DNA of 64,000 nt from Arthrobacter sp. KBS0703 (GCF_002008315.2 NZ_MVDG02000001.1:3968001-4032000), one strand, 5' to 3'; positions 34,069 through 42,919 are shown, numbered from the stretch's first letter. The notes: generated from the letters alone by a model not told the origin. Made by a program: numbers and translations.

Positions 34069-34929
34069 GTGACCGATGAAACCGCCCCAGCCACCCGCCG
34101 TCGACCTTTCACGCAGGTGGACGTCTTCACGAGCGAACCGTACCGCGGGAACCCGCTGGCCGTCGTCGTCGATGCCGGTGGGCTTGACGCCGGGCAGATG
34201 CAGCAGTTCGCGAACTGGACCAACCTTTCCGAAACAACCTTCCTGCTCCCCCCGACGAAGCCGGAGGCGGACTACCGCGTCCGCATCTTCACCGGCAGCG
34301 AGGAATTTCCCTTCGCCGGCCACCCGACCCTCGGCTCCTCGCACGCCTGGCTCGAGGCCGGAGGCCGGCCGCAGCAGGAGGGAGTGCTCGTCCAGGAATG
34401 TGGCGCCGGCCTCGTGCGGGTGAAGCACGACGGCGGCAGGCTCGCTTTCGCGGCTCCGCCGCTGACGCGTTCGGGGCCGGTGTCTGAACCCGAGCTGCGC
34501 AGCATTGCCCAAGGCCTCGGACTGCCCCGCGAGGCGCTGCTGGACGCATCCTGGCTGGTCAACGGCCCTGACTGGATCGGCGTGCTGCTGGAGTCCGCCG
34601 AACGGGTGCTGGCCATCCGGCCCGCCTACGCGGCCATGGAAGGACTCAAGATCGGTGTCATCGGACCGCATGCCGCAGGTGCTGGCGCCGACTTCGAGGT
34701 CCGGACTTTCATCCCCGGAGACGCTGTGGCGGAAGACCCCGTCACCGGCAGCTTCAACGCAGGAGCCGCGGAGTGGCTGATCGGCACCGGCCATGCGCCG
34801 TCGTCGTACGTGGCCGCGCAAGGTACCGTGCTTGGACGCAAGGGGCGCATCCACATCGACGCCGAGGGCGGCGACATCTGGGTGGGCGGCAGCTCAGTGA
34901 CGTGTATCCGGGGGACCGTGGACCTCTGA
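34069..34929 (+). CDS. PhzF family isomerase/epimerase-like protein
   Basis: A 286-residue protein of the diaminopimelate-epimerase fold. VDVFTSEPYRGNPLAVV with the catalytic-glutamate segment LSETTF, EFPFAGHPTLGSSHAWL and DPVTGSFNAGAAEWL are the PhzF signatures. PhzF acts in phenazine synthesis, but most homologues, like this one without phenazine genes nearby, have unknown substrates. GTG 34069 is 6 bases after TAACCT, with TTGACC 19 bases further upstream: a clear leaderless promoter. Confidence 0.9.
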   Translation: MTDETAPATRRRPFTQVDVFTSEPYRGNPLAVVVDAGGLDAGQMQQFANWTNLSETTFLLPPTKPEADYRVRIFTGSEEFPFAGHPTLGSSHAWLEAGGRPQQEGVLVQECGAGLVRVKHDGGRLAFAAPPLTRSGPVSEPELRSIAQGLGLPREALLDASWLVNGPDWIGVLLESAERVLAIRPAYAAMEGLKIGVIGPHAAGAGADFEVRTFIPGDAVAEDPVTGSFNAGAAEWLIGTGHAPSSYVAAQGTVLGRKGRIHIDAEGGDIWVGGSSVTCIRGTVDL

Positions 34930-35070
34930 ACGGCGCGGAGCGGTGACGGGCGCGAGCACGGGCGCGAGCGGCCCCTCGCGAGCGGCGGAATAAATGCGAA
35001 GTCCCCTGGGTTGAGCAGGTAGATGCAAACGCATGTACTGTCACTGGCAGTCGAACCTGAGGAGACCACC

Positions 35071-35697
35071 GTGGAGACCCGCCGTATCACCGTTCTGTCC
35101 GCCGGCCTGGGAGTGCCGTCGTCGAGCCGCCTGCTCGCCGACCAGCTCGCGGCAGCCGCCAAGCAGCGGCTGGAGGAGGCCGGCTACGAGGTCGCCGTGG
35201 ATGTGCTGGAACTCCGCGATCTCGCCGTGGAGATCGCCAACAATTTCGTCACGGGCTACGCGGGTCCCCACCTTGCCGATGCGATCGCCGGCGTTGAGGC
35301 GTCGGACGGCATCGTTGCCGTCACGCCAGTCTTCAGCGCCTCCTACAGCGGGCTGTTCAAGTCCTTCATGGATGTCCTGGATCCCAAGTCCCTGGACGGT
35401 AAGGCCGTGCTGCTGGGCGCCACAGGCGGCACCGACCGCCACCAGATGGTGCTCGAGTACGCCATGCGCCCGCTGTTCAGCTACCTGCGCACGCGTACGG
35501 CGGCTACTGCGGTCTTCGCGGGCCCCCAGGACTGGGGCAACACGGACGACGGCGGTACGCCCCTTTCCGCGCGGATCGACCGCGCTGCGGCCGAGTTCAG
35601 CCACCTGCTCGAGGGGGCGCAGCCGGGCCGGAAGGCCGCGCCGCTGGAGTCCCTGCCCTTTGAACAGCTGCTGGCGGGCATCGCGGGCGCACGGTAG
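35071..35697 (+). CDS. NADPH-dependent FMN reductase (CE1759 type)
   Basis: A 208-residue flavodoxin-like reductase. The FMN-phosphate loop lies in SAGLGVPSSSRLLAD; TPVFSASYSGLFKSFMDVLD and LLGATGGTDRH form the isoalloxazine site. It reduces FMN with NAD(P)H, probably supplying reduced flavin to a monooxygenase. The frame is open from 35023, but GTG 35071 has GAGGAGA 7 bases upstream and begins just before the first strand. Confidence 0.88.
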   Translation: METRRITVLSAGLGVPSSSRLLADQLAAAAKQRLEEAGYEVAVDVLELRDLAVEIANNFVTGYAGPHLADAIAGVEASDGIVAVTPVFSASYSGLFKSFMDVLDPKSLDGKAVLLGATGGTDRHQMVLEYAMRPLFSYLRTRTAATAVFAGPQDWGNTDDGGTPLSARIDRAAAEFSHLLEGAQPGRKAAPLESLPFEQLLAGIAGAR

Positions 35698-35745
35698 GCG
35701 GGGGCGCGGGTGAACTATTCCCGGTATCCGCTCGTTGTGCCGGAC

Positions 35746-36063
35746 ATGAAGTGTCCTGTTGATTCTGTAGACCTGATCATGAGCGAACGCAGCGGCGTCG
35801 AAATCGACTACTGCCGCCAGTGCCGGGGGGTATGGCTTGACCGCGGGGAGCTGGACAAGATCATTGACCGTGTGGCCGCCGGGGGACCGGCGCCTGCCCC
35901 GGCTGTCGGCATGGCCCCGCCTCCGCTGTACCGGAACCACGAGCCGTGGCGTGAGCAGCCCCGCTACGATGACCGTGGCCACGGCAAGGGCCATGACCGT
36001 GACTACGACCGCCGCCGGCCCAAGAAGAAGGACGGCTGGCTGGGTGACCTCTTCGACTTCTAG
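35746..36063 (+). CDS. zinc-ribbon (TFIIB-type) protein
   Basis: A 105-residue protein with a zinc ribbon: MKCPVD near the start and YCRQCRGVWLDRGELDKI give the Cys ligands of the zf-TFIIB family. The second half is Pro-rich, then a charged Arg/Asp/Lys/His stretch ending WLGDLFDF. Its role is unknown. ATG 35746 matches the usual family start (MKCP); GTG 35710 would add 12 residues. It lies 48 bases after the FMN reductase and could be cotranscribed. Confidence 0.8.
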   Translation: MKCPVDSVDLIMSERSGVEIDYCRQCRGVWLDRGELDKIIDRVAAGGPAPAPAVGMAPPPLYRNHEPWREQPRYDDRGHGKGHDRDYDRRRPKKKDGWLGDLFDF

Positions 36064-36092
36064 TCGCTGCTGCGGGGTTCCCTGCCGGAGGC

Positions 36093-36656
36093 TTAGTCGT
36101 CAAGCAGCGCGATGAATTCGCGGGCCTGCTTCATGGTGATATCCGAGTGCCTGGTCAGCGCGGTGGCTGCGGCTTCCGTGTTGCCGCTTTTGGCGAGCGT
36201 ACGGATGCGGCCGTAGATCTCGTCGTTCAGCATGTTGCTGCTGACCTCCCGGGTGACGTCGCCCTTGCTGGCGATGGCCCGGTACCGGTAAGGGAAGCGC
36301 TGCGGGGTGTCGTCGTCCGCATCGGCCTCGGTGGCCGCCTGGGGCGGCGGGCGGAACGGCTGCGGGTGGGCCGCCAGCGCGGCCACGGCATCGCGCGAGG
36401 CCCGGAGGCCCTGGCCTGAGGCCTCGTAGTAGAGCTTGATGGCGGCCATCGCCTGGCCCTGCGCGATCAGGGCATACAGCCGCCGGTGTTCGTCCTCCGA
36501 GAGCTTGGCGGCAGCCATTTTCGCCAGTTCCGCGGATTCCGGCGGTGCCTTGGCCGGCCCGGTGGCCTGTCGCCGGCGCCCCCAGGCCCGGGCCGTGAGG
36601 GCCACGGCGACGGCGACGGCCACGAGGATCAGGAGGGGGATCACGAGGGATTCCAT
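36093..36656 (-). CDS. membrane-anchored protein with L7/L12-like C-terminal segments
   Basis: A 187-residue protein: one N-terminal membrane helix (SLVIPLLILVAVAVAVALTA), then two short helical stretches, AAIKLYYEASGQGLRASRDAV and ITMKQAREFIALLDD, resembling the C-terminal fold of ribosomal protein L7/L12 (AIKxxxxxTGxxLxxAKxxV). Homologues in Arthrobacter are often labelled L7/L12 for this reason, but the anchor makes a ribosomal role unlikely. It lies 4 bases after the related gene at 36661, so the two form a tandem pair. Function unknown. Confidence 0.75.
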   Translation of the reverse strand: MESLVIPLLILVAVAVAVALTARAWGRRRQATGPAKAPPESAELAKMAAAKLSEDEHRRLYALIAQGQAMAAIKLYYEASGQGLRASRDAVAALAAHPQPFRPPPQAATEADADDDTPQRFPYRYRAIASKGDVTREVSSNMLNDEIYGRIRTLAKSGNTEAAATALTRHSDITMKQAREFIALLDD

Positions 36657-36660
36657 TGTT

Positions 36661-37128
36661 CTAAAGCCGATCTACATATTGCTTGGCGGTCAAAAGGTCG
36701 GAGTGGGTTGCCTGGCGCAGAAGCTTGATTGCCTGGATTTTCTGCCCGTTGCGCGCCATGGACTGCAACTGGAGGGCCAGCTGCGGATCGAGCTGGCCGC
36801 CGGGCAGGACAGCGCCCTGGACAGCGTGCTGCCCCTGGCCTGCGGCTAACCCGGGCCGGCCCAGGAGCGCCGCCCGGGCGTGGTCCTGCTGCTGGGTGTG
36901 CTGTTGTTCGTTCTGGCTGGGCCGCGTCGCCGCATCAACGCGGGCACGGGCAGCCGTCGCGGCCTGGACCTGGGCGGCGTAGTGGGCCTGTGAGCGCCTG
37001 GCCAGATCCATCTGGTAGCGTTCCGCTTCCGACATGCCCGTATCCCGCGGCTTCAGTGCCGTGGACAGGGCCCAGAGGACAGCCATGAGGATAAGGACAG
37101 GCAATATGACTATCAGAACGTCGCCCAT
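36661..37128 (-). CDS. second membrane-anchored L7/L12-like protein
   Basis: A 155-residue protein: N-terminal membrane helix (VLIVILPVLILMAVLWAL), a Gln/Ala-rich linker of about 80 residues, and a C-terminal segment KIQAIKLLRQATHSDLLTAKQYVDRL matching the L7/L12 C-terminal helix pair. It lies upstream of and in operon with its paralogue at 36093. ATG 37128 follows TAAGCT by 6 bases (leaderless pattern). Function unknown. Confidence 0.75.
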   Translation of the reverse strand: MGDVLIVILPVLILMAVLWALSTALKPRDTGMSEAERYQMDLARRSQAHYAAQVQAATAARARVDAATRPSQNEQQHTQQQDHARAALLGRPGLAAGQGQHAVQGAVLPGGQLDPQLALQLQSMARNGQKIQAIKLLRQATHSDLLTAKQYVDRL

Positions 37129-37153
37129 AGTTAGAGCTTAGGCCAGATGCGTG

Positions 37154-37613
37154 GTATCCACAGCATGTGCCGGAGCGCGAATACAGCGGAGGCTCCCGTC
37201 GCCGTACGGCCCTCCGGCGGCCAGGCTGTGAGTTTGCCCGCAAGAACCTCGCAAATGCGCATCCGGAAGCCCAAATTACCGGCCGGTATCCCCAGTAACC
37301 GGCTTCAGGCTGTGGATGAAGGTTCGTAAATAAATTATCCAGTCCACAGGGCAGAAGCAGTGTTTCCGCAGGTCAGGGCCTATGTAGGCGCGAAAGAAAT
37401 TTGATTTCCACAGCTTCACCCACAGGCTGTGCACAAGCAGGGGAGCGTTGTGCACAGGTTATCCACAGAGGTGCAGAACTGTGGGCTTTGTGCGTTGCCC
37501 GGCGGGCGCTAACGTAGCGGAGACACCCCATCAGGACGCGGTTCCCTTCCGGCCCGGCACACTGAAGCTGACGATTTCCGAGGCTCCGGATGCTCCGTGC
37601 TGCCTGTGGAAAA
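37154..37613. promoter_or_regulatory. cluster of DnaA-box-like sites upstream of dnaB
   Basis: The 660-base gap between the L7/L12-like gene and dnaB has no gene. It contains TTATCCACA (37459-37467, perfect), GTATCCACA (37154, 8/9), TTTTCCACA on the minus strand (37605-37613, 8/9), and TTGTGCACA in both directions (37448 and 37428, 7/9), plus weaker ones. Such clusters bind DnaA. Roles in dnaB control or in DnaA titration are both possible; it is not the main oriC by gene context. Confidence 0.55.
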
Positions 37614-37789
37614 CCTGTTGATGAGGCGTCGCTGCGGGGGCACGGCGTCAGCCGGAAAATGTCAGGGCCGGCTGGTGTAGTTGGACTAGCCGCGCAGCAA
37701 GTCCCGCTGGACGGCCCACCCACCCGGCATACGGCACACCCGCCGCAGATTTCCACCGGGACCTGCGGACACAATGGAGGACGGCAGCT

Positions 37790-39172
37790 TTGTCAGTTAC
37801 GCACCTGGACTCAATCGAGGGCACCCGCAGCTCCGAGGGCAGCCGCAAACCTCCGCAGGATATTCCGGCTGAACAGTCCGTCCTGGGCGGCATGATGCTC
37901 TCCAAGGACGCCATCGCGGACGTGGTGGAGATCCTCCGCGGCCAGGACTTCTACCGCCCTGCCCATGAAACCATCTACGAAGCCGTCATCGATCTCTACG
38001 GCCGCGGCGAACCGGCCGACGCCGTCACGGTATCGGACGAGCTGACCAAGCGCGGTGAGATCAACAGGATTGGCGGCCCGGCCTACCTCCACGAGCTGAT
38101 CCAGACCGTTCCCACCGCCGCCAACGCCGGGTACTACGCCGAGATCGTGGCCGAACGGGCCGTTCTCCGGCGACTGGTCAACGCCGGTACCAAGATCGTC
38201 CAGCTGGGCTACGGCCAGGACGGCGAAGTCGAAGACCTCGTCAACCAGGCGCAGGCTGAGGTCTACGCCGTCGCCGAGCGCCGGACCGCCGAGGACTACG
38301 TCGTCCTGAAGGACGTCATGGAGTCCACGGTGGACGAGATCGAGGCTTCCGGCCACCGCGGCGAAGGCATGGTGGGCGTCCCCACCGGTTTCTACGAGCT
38401 GGACGAGCTCACCCACGGACTGCATCCGGGTCAGATGATCGTCATCGCGGCCCGCCCTGCTGTCGGTAAGTCCACCTTCGCGCTGGACTTTGCCCGCTCG
38501 GCTGCCATCAAGAACAACCTGGCCACGGTGATGTTCTCCCTCGAAATGGGCCGGAACGAGATTGCCATGCGCCTCCTGTCCGCCGAGGCCACCATCGGGC
38601 TGCAGGACCTCCGCAAGGGCACCATCAAGGACGAGCAGTGGTCCAAAATCGCGACCACCATGGGCCGCATGAACGATGCGCCGCTGTTCATTGACGACAG
38701 CCCCAACATGTCCCTCATGGAGATCAGGGCCAAGTGCCGGCGCCTCAAGCAGCAGCATGACCTCAAACTCGTCATCCTCGACTACCTGCAGCTCATGAGC
38801 TCCGGCAAGAAGGTGGAGTCCCGCCAGCAGGAGGTCTCGGAGTTCTCGCGTGCACTGAAGCTGCTCGCAAAGGAGCTGCAGGTCCCGGTCATCGCGCTGT
38901 CACAGCTGAACCGTGGGTCCGAGCAGCGCCAGGACAAGCGGCCCATGGTGTCAGACCTCCGTGAGTCGGGGTCCATCGAGCAGGACGCCGACATGGTGAT
39001 CCTGCTGCACCGCGAGGACGTCTACGACAAAGAGTCCCCCCGGGCCGGTGAGGCGGACATCCTCATCGCCAAGCACCGTAACGGGCCCACGAAGGACATC
39101 GTGGTTGCTTTCCAGGGCCACTACTCGCGCTTTGCCAACATGGCGGCGGACGCCGGGGGCGGCGGGTTCTAG
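37790..39172 (+). CDS. dnaB: replicative DNA helicase
   Basis: A 460-residue hexameric helicase that unwinds DNA at the fork. The N-terminal domain (QDIPAEQSVLGGMMLSKDAI) binds primase; the C-terminal RecA-like domain has Walker A ARPAVGKST (about residue 223), Walker B LVILDYLQLM and the arginine-finger region KHRNGP. No intein interrupts it. The start is TTG 37790 with GGAGG 8 bases upstream. It is preceded by a DnaA-box-like cluster and ends 6 bases from the convergent thioesterase gene. Confidence 0.97.
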   Translation: MSVTHLDSIEGTRSSEGSRKPPQDIPAEQSVLGGMMLSKDAIADVVEILRGQDFYRPAHETIYEAVIDLYGRGEPADAVTVSDELTKRGEINRIGGPAYLHELIQTVPTAANAGYYAEIVAERAVLRRLVNAGTKIVQLGYGQDGEVEDLVNQAQAEVYAVAERRTAEDYVVLKDVMESTVDEIEASGHRGEGMVGVPTGFYELDELTHGLHPGQMIVIAARPAVGKSTFALDFARSAAIKNNLATVMFSLEMGRNEIAMRLLSAEATIGLQDLRKGTIKDEQWSKIATTMGRMNDAPLFIDDSPNMSLMEIRAKCRRLKQQHDLKLVILDYLQLMSSGKKVESRQQEVSEFSRALKLLAKELQVPVIALSQLNRGSEQRQDKRPMVSDLRESGSIEQDADMVILLHREDVYDKESPRAGEADILIAKHRNGPTKDIVVAFQGHYSRFANMAADAGGGGF

Positions 39173-39178
39173 CCGGGC

Positions 39179-40150
39179 CTATGCGTCCTGCTGCAGCAAG
39201 TGGTTCGGCAGCCTGTTTCCCGGCGCGGCGGCACGGATTTCCAGCAGGTGGCGGGCATGCGCGTGGAGGCGCTTGTCCTCGTCCGAAACGGGCACCCATT
39301 GGGGAATCGGTACGGAGGTGCCCTCGGCGTCGCGGGCAACCATGACCGTGAGGCAGTAGGTGGTCAGGTTCAGTTCACCGCCCTTGGGGTCGCCCGAGCG
39401 GACATGTACTGCTACGTGCATACCTTTGGTGCCGGTGTAGACCAGCCTGGCCTCGACCTCCACCACATGGCCGATCAGGAGCGGGCGGTAGAAGCGGACG
39501 CCGCCGGAGAACACCGCCACGGTGTCCTTGCCGCAGTAGCGTGACGCGCAGACATAGGCCGCCTCGTCGATCCACTTCATGACGATCCCGCCGTGGACCT
39601 TCCCGCCCCAATTAACGTCCGTTGGCGCCGCCATGAACCGCAGCACCACGCGCTCGGCGGTGCCGGCGTCGGTATATTCCTGGGCGCTCATGGCCTCCAC
39701 GATCTGTTCGCGGATACCGATGCGGGCCAGGGCGTGGTCCCGCTCCTCAAGTTCCTGCGCGGTGGCGGGTTCGAATTGCTTGACGGGAATGGGCTTGCCG
39801 TCCTCGCCCACGGCCACGAAGATCACCATGCACTGGCTGCGCATGGTGGCGGGCCCGCCCTTCGGGTCGCTGGAGGAGACGACGGTGCGGATGTGCATCG
39901 AGGACCGGCCGGTGTAAACGATGGTGGCGGCGACCTCCACCATGTCTCCGCTGTTGACGGGGTCCGCGAAGTGGATGTTCCCCACGTAGGCCGTGACGCA
40001 GTACGACTTGGCCCAGCCCACGGCGGCGGCGTAGGCGGCCTTGTCCACCCATTCCAGGACTGTTCCGGCGTCCACGGAGCCGCTATGGCCGACGTCGGTG
40101 GGGGCCGCTAGGAAGCGGAGGGTCACTGAATTCGCGGCAGTCTCGCTCAT
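39179..40150 (-). CDS. acyl-CoA thioesterase with two hotdog domains
   Basis: A 323-residue double-hotdog thioesterase. Each half has the APTDV...G..GTVLEWVDKAAY or APTDVNWGGKVHGGIVMKWIDEAAY segment carrying the catalytic aspartate, then VYTGRSSMHI or VYTGTKGMHV. It hydrolyses acyl-CoA to free fatty acid and CoA. The first half lacks the HGG signature present in the second. ATG 40150 follows TAAGCT by 6 bases (leaderless pattern). Confidence 0.9.
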   Translation of the reverse strand: MSETAANSVTLRFLAAPTDVGHSGSVDAGTVLEWVDKAAYAAAVGWAKSYCVTAYVGNIHFADPVNSGDMVEVAATIVYTGRSSMHIRTVVSSSDPKGGPATMRSQCMVIFVAVGEDGKPIPVKQFEPATAQELEERDHALARIGIREQIVEAMSAQEYTDAGTAERVVLRFMAAPTDVNWGGKVHGGIVMKWIDEAAYVCASRYCGKDTVAVFSGGVRFYRPLLIGHVVEVEARLVYTGTKGMHVAVHVRSGDPKGGELNLTTYCLTVMVARDAEGTSVPIPQWVPVSDEDKRLHAHARHLLEIRAAAPGNRLPNHLLQQDA

Positions 40151-40249
40151 GCTCCGAGCTTACCGATGCGGCCAGGTTCCCGGCTTTTGGGCGGACATAA
40201 TCGCCTCCCGGACTGCCACATGTGGAGTGCTGACACGGAACACTAAAGA

Positions 40250-40264
40250 TAATGATTATCATTA
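40250..40264. promoter_or_regulatory. Zur/Fur-type operator at aztD
   Basis: TAATGATTATCATTA is a 7-1-7 inverted repeat of the Fur-superfamily type. It overlaps a TATCAT -10-like box (40257-40262), which ends 7 bases before the aztD ATG. Binding would block transcription directly. Zur (zinc) is the expected regulator because the gene codes for a zinc chaperone; Fur cannot be excluded by sequence. Confidence 0.8.
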
Positions 40265-40269
40265 GTGTC

Positions 40270-41578
40270 ATGAATCTTTTACTCATCCACCCGCTCCCTG
40301 CTCCCGTCCGACTTAGCCTCCTCGCCGGGACGCTCGGCATCGCCGTCCTGCTCGCTGGCTGCGGCCAGGAGGCGGGCCGGACTGCCGGAACCCCGTCCGG
40401 TGCGGCGTCGGACCGGGAGGCGGCCCATCAGAACGCGGGCCCCCGGGAGGTGCGGGCGCCCGAACCGCGGCTCGTATTCACGCATGCGGGCGGCATCGGG
40501 GTGCTGGACGCGGCCACCCTGAAGACGGTCGGCGGGACGGAACTGGACGGGTATAACCGCCTCAGCCCTGCGGGGGACGGACGCCACATCCTCGTGGCAG
40601 CCGGTGACGCATTCCGCGTCTTCGATTCGGGCGTGTGGACCGAGCGCCACGGCGACCACGGCCACTCCTACGCAGCCGATCCTCAGCTGACAAGCCGTGC
40701 GTTCGAGGCGAGCATGCCGGGCCATGTGGTCCGGCATTCCGGTAAGACTGTCCTTTTCAGTGACGGATCAGGCCAGGTGGAGGGTCTTCACGGCCGATCG
40801 ACTTGGCGCGGCGCTGGAATCCGGGCTGCCGGCGACGTCCACCTACACCGCCCCCGCTGCCCACCACGGCGTGGCGGTGGAGCTGGCCGACGGTAAATTG
40901 CTGGTGACCGTGGGCGATGAGGAGGCCCGCAGTGGTGTCGCCCTGCTGGGCGTGGCTCCGGAAGGGCGGGCCCGTGCCGAGATCCTCCGCAGCGATGACT
41001 GCCCGGGAGTGCACGGCGAGGCCGTCGCGGGGGAGGATGCCGTTGCGTTCGGATGCGAGGACGGCATGCTGGTCTACAAGGAGGGGAAATTCTCGAAGAT
41101 CTCCAGCCCCGACCCGTACGGCCGGATGGGCAACCAGGCGGGATCGCCGAAGTCACCGGTGGTACTCGCGGACTACAAGGCGGACAAAGACGCCGTCCTG
41201 GAGCGTCCCACCAGGATTTCCTTGGTGAACACCGACTCCGGGAAGCTGAAGCTGGTTGACCTCGGCACGAGCTATTCCTTCCGCTCCCTGGGTCGCGGAC
41301 CTGCGGGGGAAGCTTTGGTCCTGGGGACCGACGGTGCCCTTCATGTGATCAATCCGCTGACCGGTGCAGTGACGAATAGCATCCCGGTTGTTCAGGCCTG
41401 GCAGGAGCCGGAGGTGTGGCAGAATCCCCGGCCCACGCTGTTCGTGCAGGGCGCCACGGCCTACGTCTCAGATCCCGCGGCCAAGAAGATCCACGCCGTG
41501 GACCTGAAGAGCGGAAAGGTGGTCAGGTCGGCCGAACTGGAGCACGTCCCGGATGAGCTGACTGGTGTAACCGGCTAG
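40270..41578 (+). pseudogene. aztD: zinc metallochaperone AztD, frameshifted
   Basis: A secreted beta-propeller zinc chaperone that hands Zn to ABC-transporter binding proteins. A lipoprotein signal (ending LLAGC) opens the protein; HGDHGHS, AAHHGVAV, CPGVHGE and FGCEDG supply His/Cys-rich metal sites, and YSFRSLGRGPAGEALVLGTDG is family-typical. The frame from ATG 40270 breaks after SGQV at about 40780: one extra G in GTGGAGG shifts it, and the rest (RVFTADRLG...) continues in the next frame to 41578. With the base removed one full-length protein of about 435 residues results. Because this assembly has other errors, a sequencing error is as likely as a real mutation. No aztABC genes lie nearby. 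Confidence 0.85.
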
Positions 41579-41635
41579 CAGCGGCGCCGATCCCTAGCGG
41601 ATCGCAGGCGGAACCGTCCGCAAGCGAAACCGACG

Positions 41636-41672
41636 AAAAACGGCGGCCGCGCACGTGGGTGCGCGGCCGCCG
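41636..41672 (-). terminator. intrinsic terminator of the doxX gene
   Basis: CGGCGGCCGCGCAC (41641-41654) and GTGCGCGGCCGCCG (41659-41672) form a perfect 14-bp stem with a 4-nt loop. On the minus strand it is followed by TTTTTCG. It lies 24 bases after the doxX stop and may also stop aztD transcripts. Confidence 0.85.
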
Positions 41673-41696
41673 TCGGGCCTTCCGTGAGGCGACGCC

Positions 41697-42131
41697 CTAG
41701 GCGAGGACGCTCAGCTTCGAGCCGGTGCGGCCGAAGAGGGCGCGGTCCACCGAGAGGCGGCCGGCTCCGGTGAGGGCGATGGCGAGGGCGGCGGCGGCCA
41801 GCAGCAGGACCAGCTCGTACCCGCCGTTGGCAGCGAAGACGCCAGCCGGAGCGTGCACCAGGAAGAAGGCGCCGAGCATGTCCAGTGCCAGCAGGGCGGC
41901 GAAGACCCGGGCGAGCACGCCGAGAATCAGGGCGATGCCGCCGGCCAGTTCGAGGGTGGCGATGACCGGGGCCGCGGCCTCGGCTGCAGGAACGCCCATC
42001 TTCGCGAAGGACGCCTGGGTGCCGGCGATGGTGAACTCGCTGAACTTCTGCCAGCCGTGCGCTGCGAAGAGGAATCCGACGATGACGCGCAGGACGGTCA
42101 GTGCTGTGGTGGTCAGGGTGGGCTGGTTCAT
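41697..42131 (-). CDS. DoxX family membrane protein
   Basis: A 144-residue protein with four membrane helices and the DoxX pattern LRVIVGFLFAAHGWQKF, then ELAGGIALILGVLARVFAALLALDML. DoxX proteins are linked to redox or thiol stress functions in some bacteria, but no reaction is established here. It is a single-gene unit closed by a strong terminator. Confidence 0.88.
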   Translation of the reverse strand: MNQPTLTTTALTVLRVIVGFLFAAHGWQKFSEFTIAGTQASFAKMGVPAAEAAAPVIATLELAGGIALILGVLARVFAALLALDMLGAFFLVHAPAGVFAANGGYELVLLLAAAALAIALTGAGRLSVDRALFGRTGSKLSVLA

Positions 42132-42266
42132 GGAAATTTCGCCGTTCGTATTGGTTGCGTTCGGTCTTGGGAGCGGGCGATCGGATCGCCTGTTGCTTCT
42201 ATTCCACTGTCCCGCACAGTTGGTTGAAGTGTCAACTAATTGTGACGGTTCGCACGGTACGGGTCC

Positions 42267-42869
42267 CTATGATCGCCTTTTCCGGAGCCATGGACCGAGC
42301 AACCTGGTGGCCGCCGGGAGGAAAATGTACGTCATGAGCGGGGTGAGGATGCAGGTGGCCAGGAGCACCTGGAGCACCAGCGGCCAGTCCTGCGTCACAG
42401 GGTGCAGCAGGAAGTTGGCCAGCAGGCTGAGGGGAAAGAACGGCAGGAAGATGCTGACCATCTGTTTCCACCGCGGGGGCACCACGGTCTCCGGAACGGC
42501 GAGGTGGACATCGCCGGGCTGGGCGAACCAGCCTTCGATCCCGGTGCGGCGCTCCACCCGGGTGATCTCGACCAAGCCGGCGGCACTGTCGATCCACCAG
42601 CGGCGCTCCTCGGACTGCTCCCAGTCGTTGAGGAGGTCAGCGTCCGCGAAGCGGTACAGCATGTGCCATTCGTCGGAATCCGCTGCCGACCGGACCCACC
42701 CGGAGCCGAGGTAGCCGGGCCATTCGCGGGCCAGTTCCTGGCCGGCGTGTGCCCAGGCGCTGGCCTGGCGCGTGCGGCCCGGGAGGACAGTGCGGGCAAT
42801 GGACACGGTCACGGGCTGTGGCAGCGATTCTGTGTGTTGCACTGCAGGAATATTACCGGGTCGGGTCAT
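42267..42869 (-). CDS. antibiotic-biosynthesis-monooxygenase-like (ABM) domain membrane protein
   Basis: A 200-residue protein. Residues about 18-115 match the ABM/dimeric ferredoxin-like fold (VTVSIARTVLPGRTRQASAWAHAGQELAREWPGYLGSGWVR; WHMLYRFADADLLNDWEQSEERRWW). Two or three C-terminal membrane helices (MVSIFLPFFPLSLLANFLL; VLQVLLATCILTPLMTYIFLP) follow. This ABM-plus-membrane architecture occurs in a family of unknown function. It is divergent from the MATE gene. Confidence 0.75.
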   Translation of the reverse strand: MTRPGNIPAVQHTESLPQPVTVSIARTVLPGRTRQASAWAHAGQELAREWPGYLGSGWVRSAADSDEWHMLYRFADADLLNDWEQSEERRWWIDSAAGLVEITRVERRTGIEGWFAQPGDVHLAVPETVVPPRWKQMVSIFLPFFPLSLLANFLLHPVTQDWPLVLQVLLATCILTPLMTYIFLPAATRLLGPWLRKRRS

Positions 42870-42919
42870 CGGGCCGGCCGCAGGGCGGCCCGCCCGTCAC
42901 CGGCCGCTAGGCTGAAACG

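Noticed and set aside
37400..37470. Chromosomal replication origin oriC
   Set aside because: DnaA-like boxes are present, but dnaA and dnaN do not flank the site and no AT-rich unwinding element of clear form was seen. The parS cluster at the left end points to the origin lying outside the window on that side.
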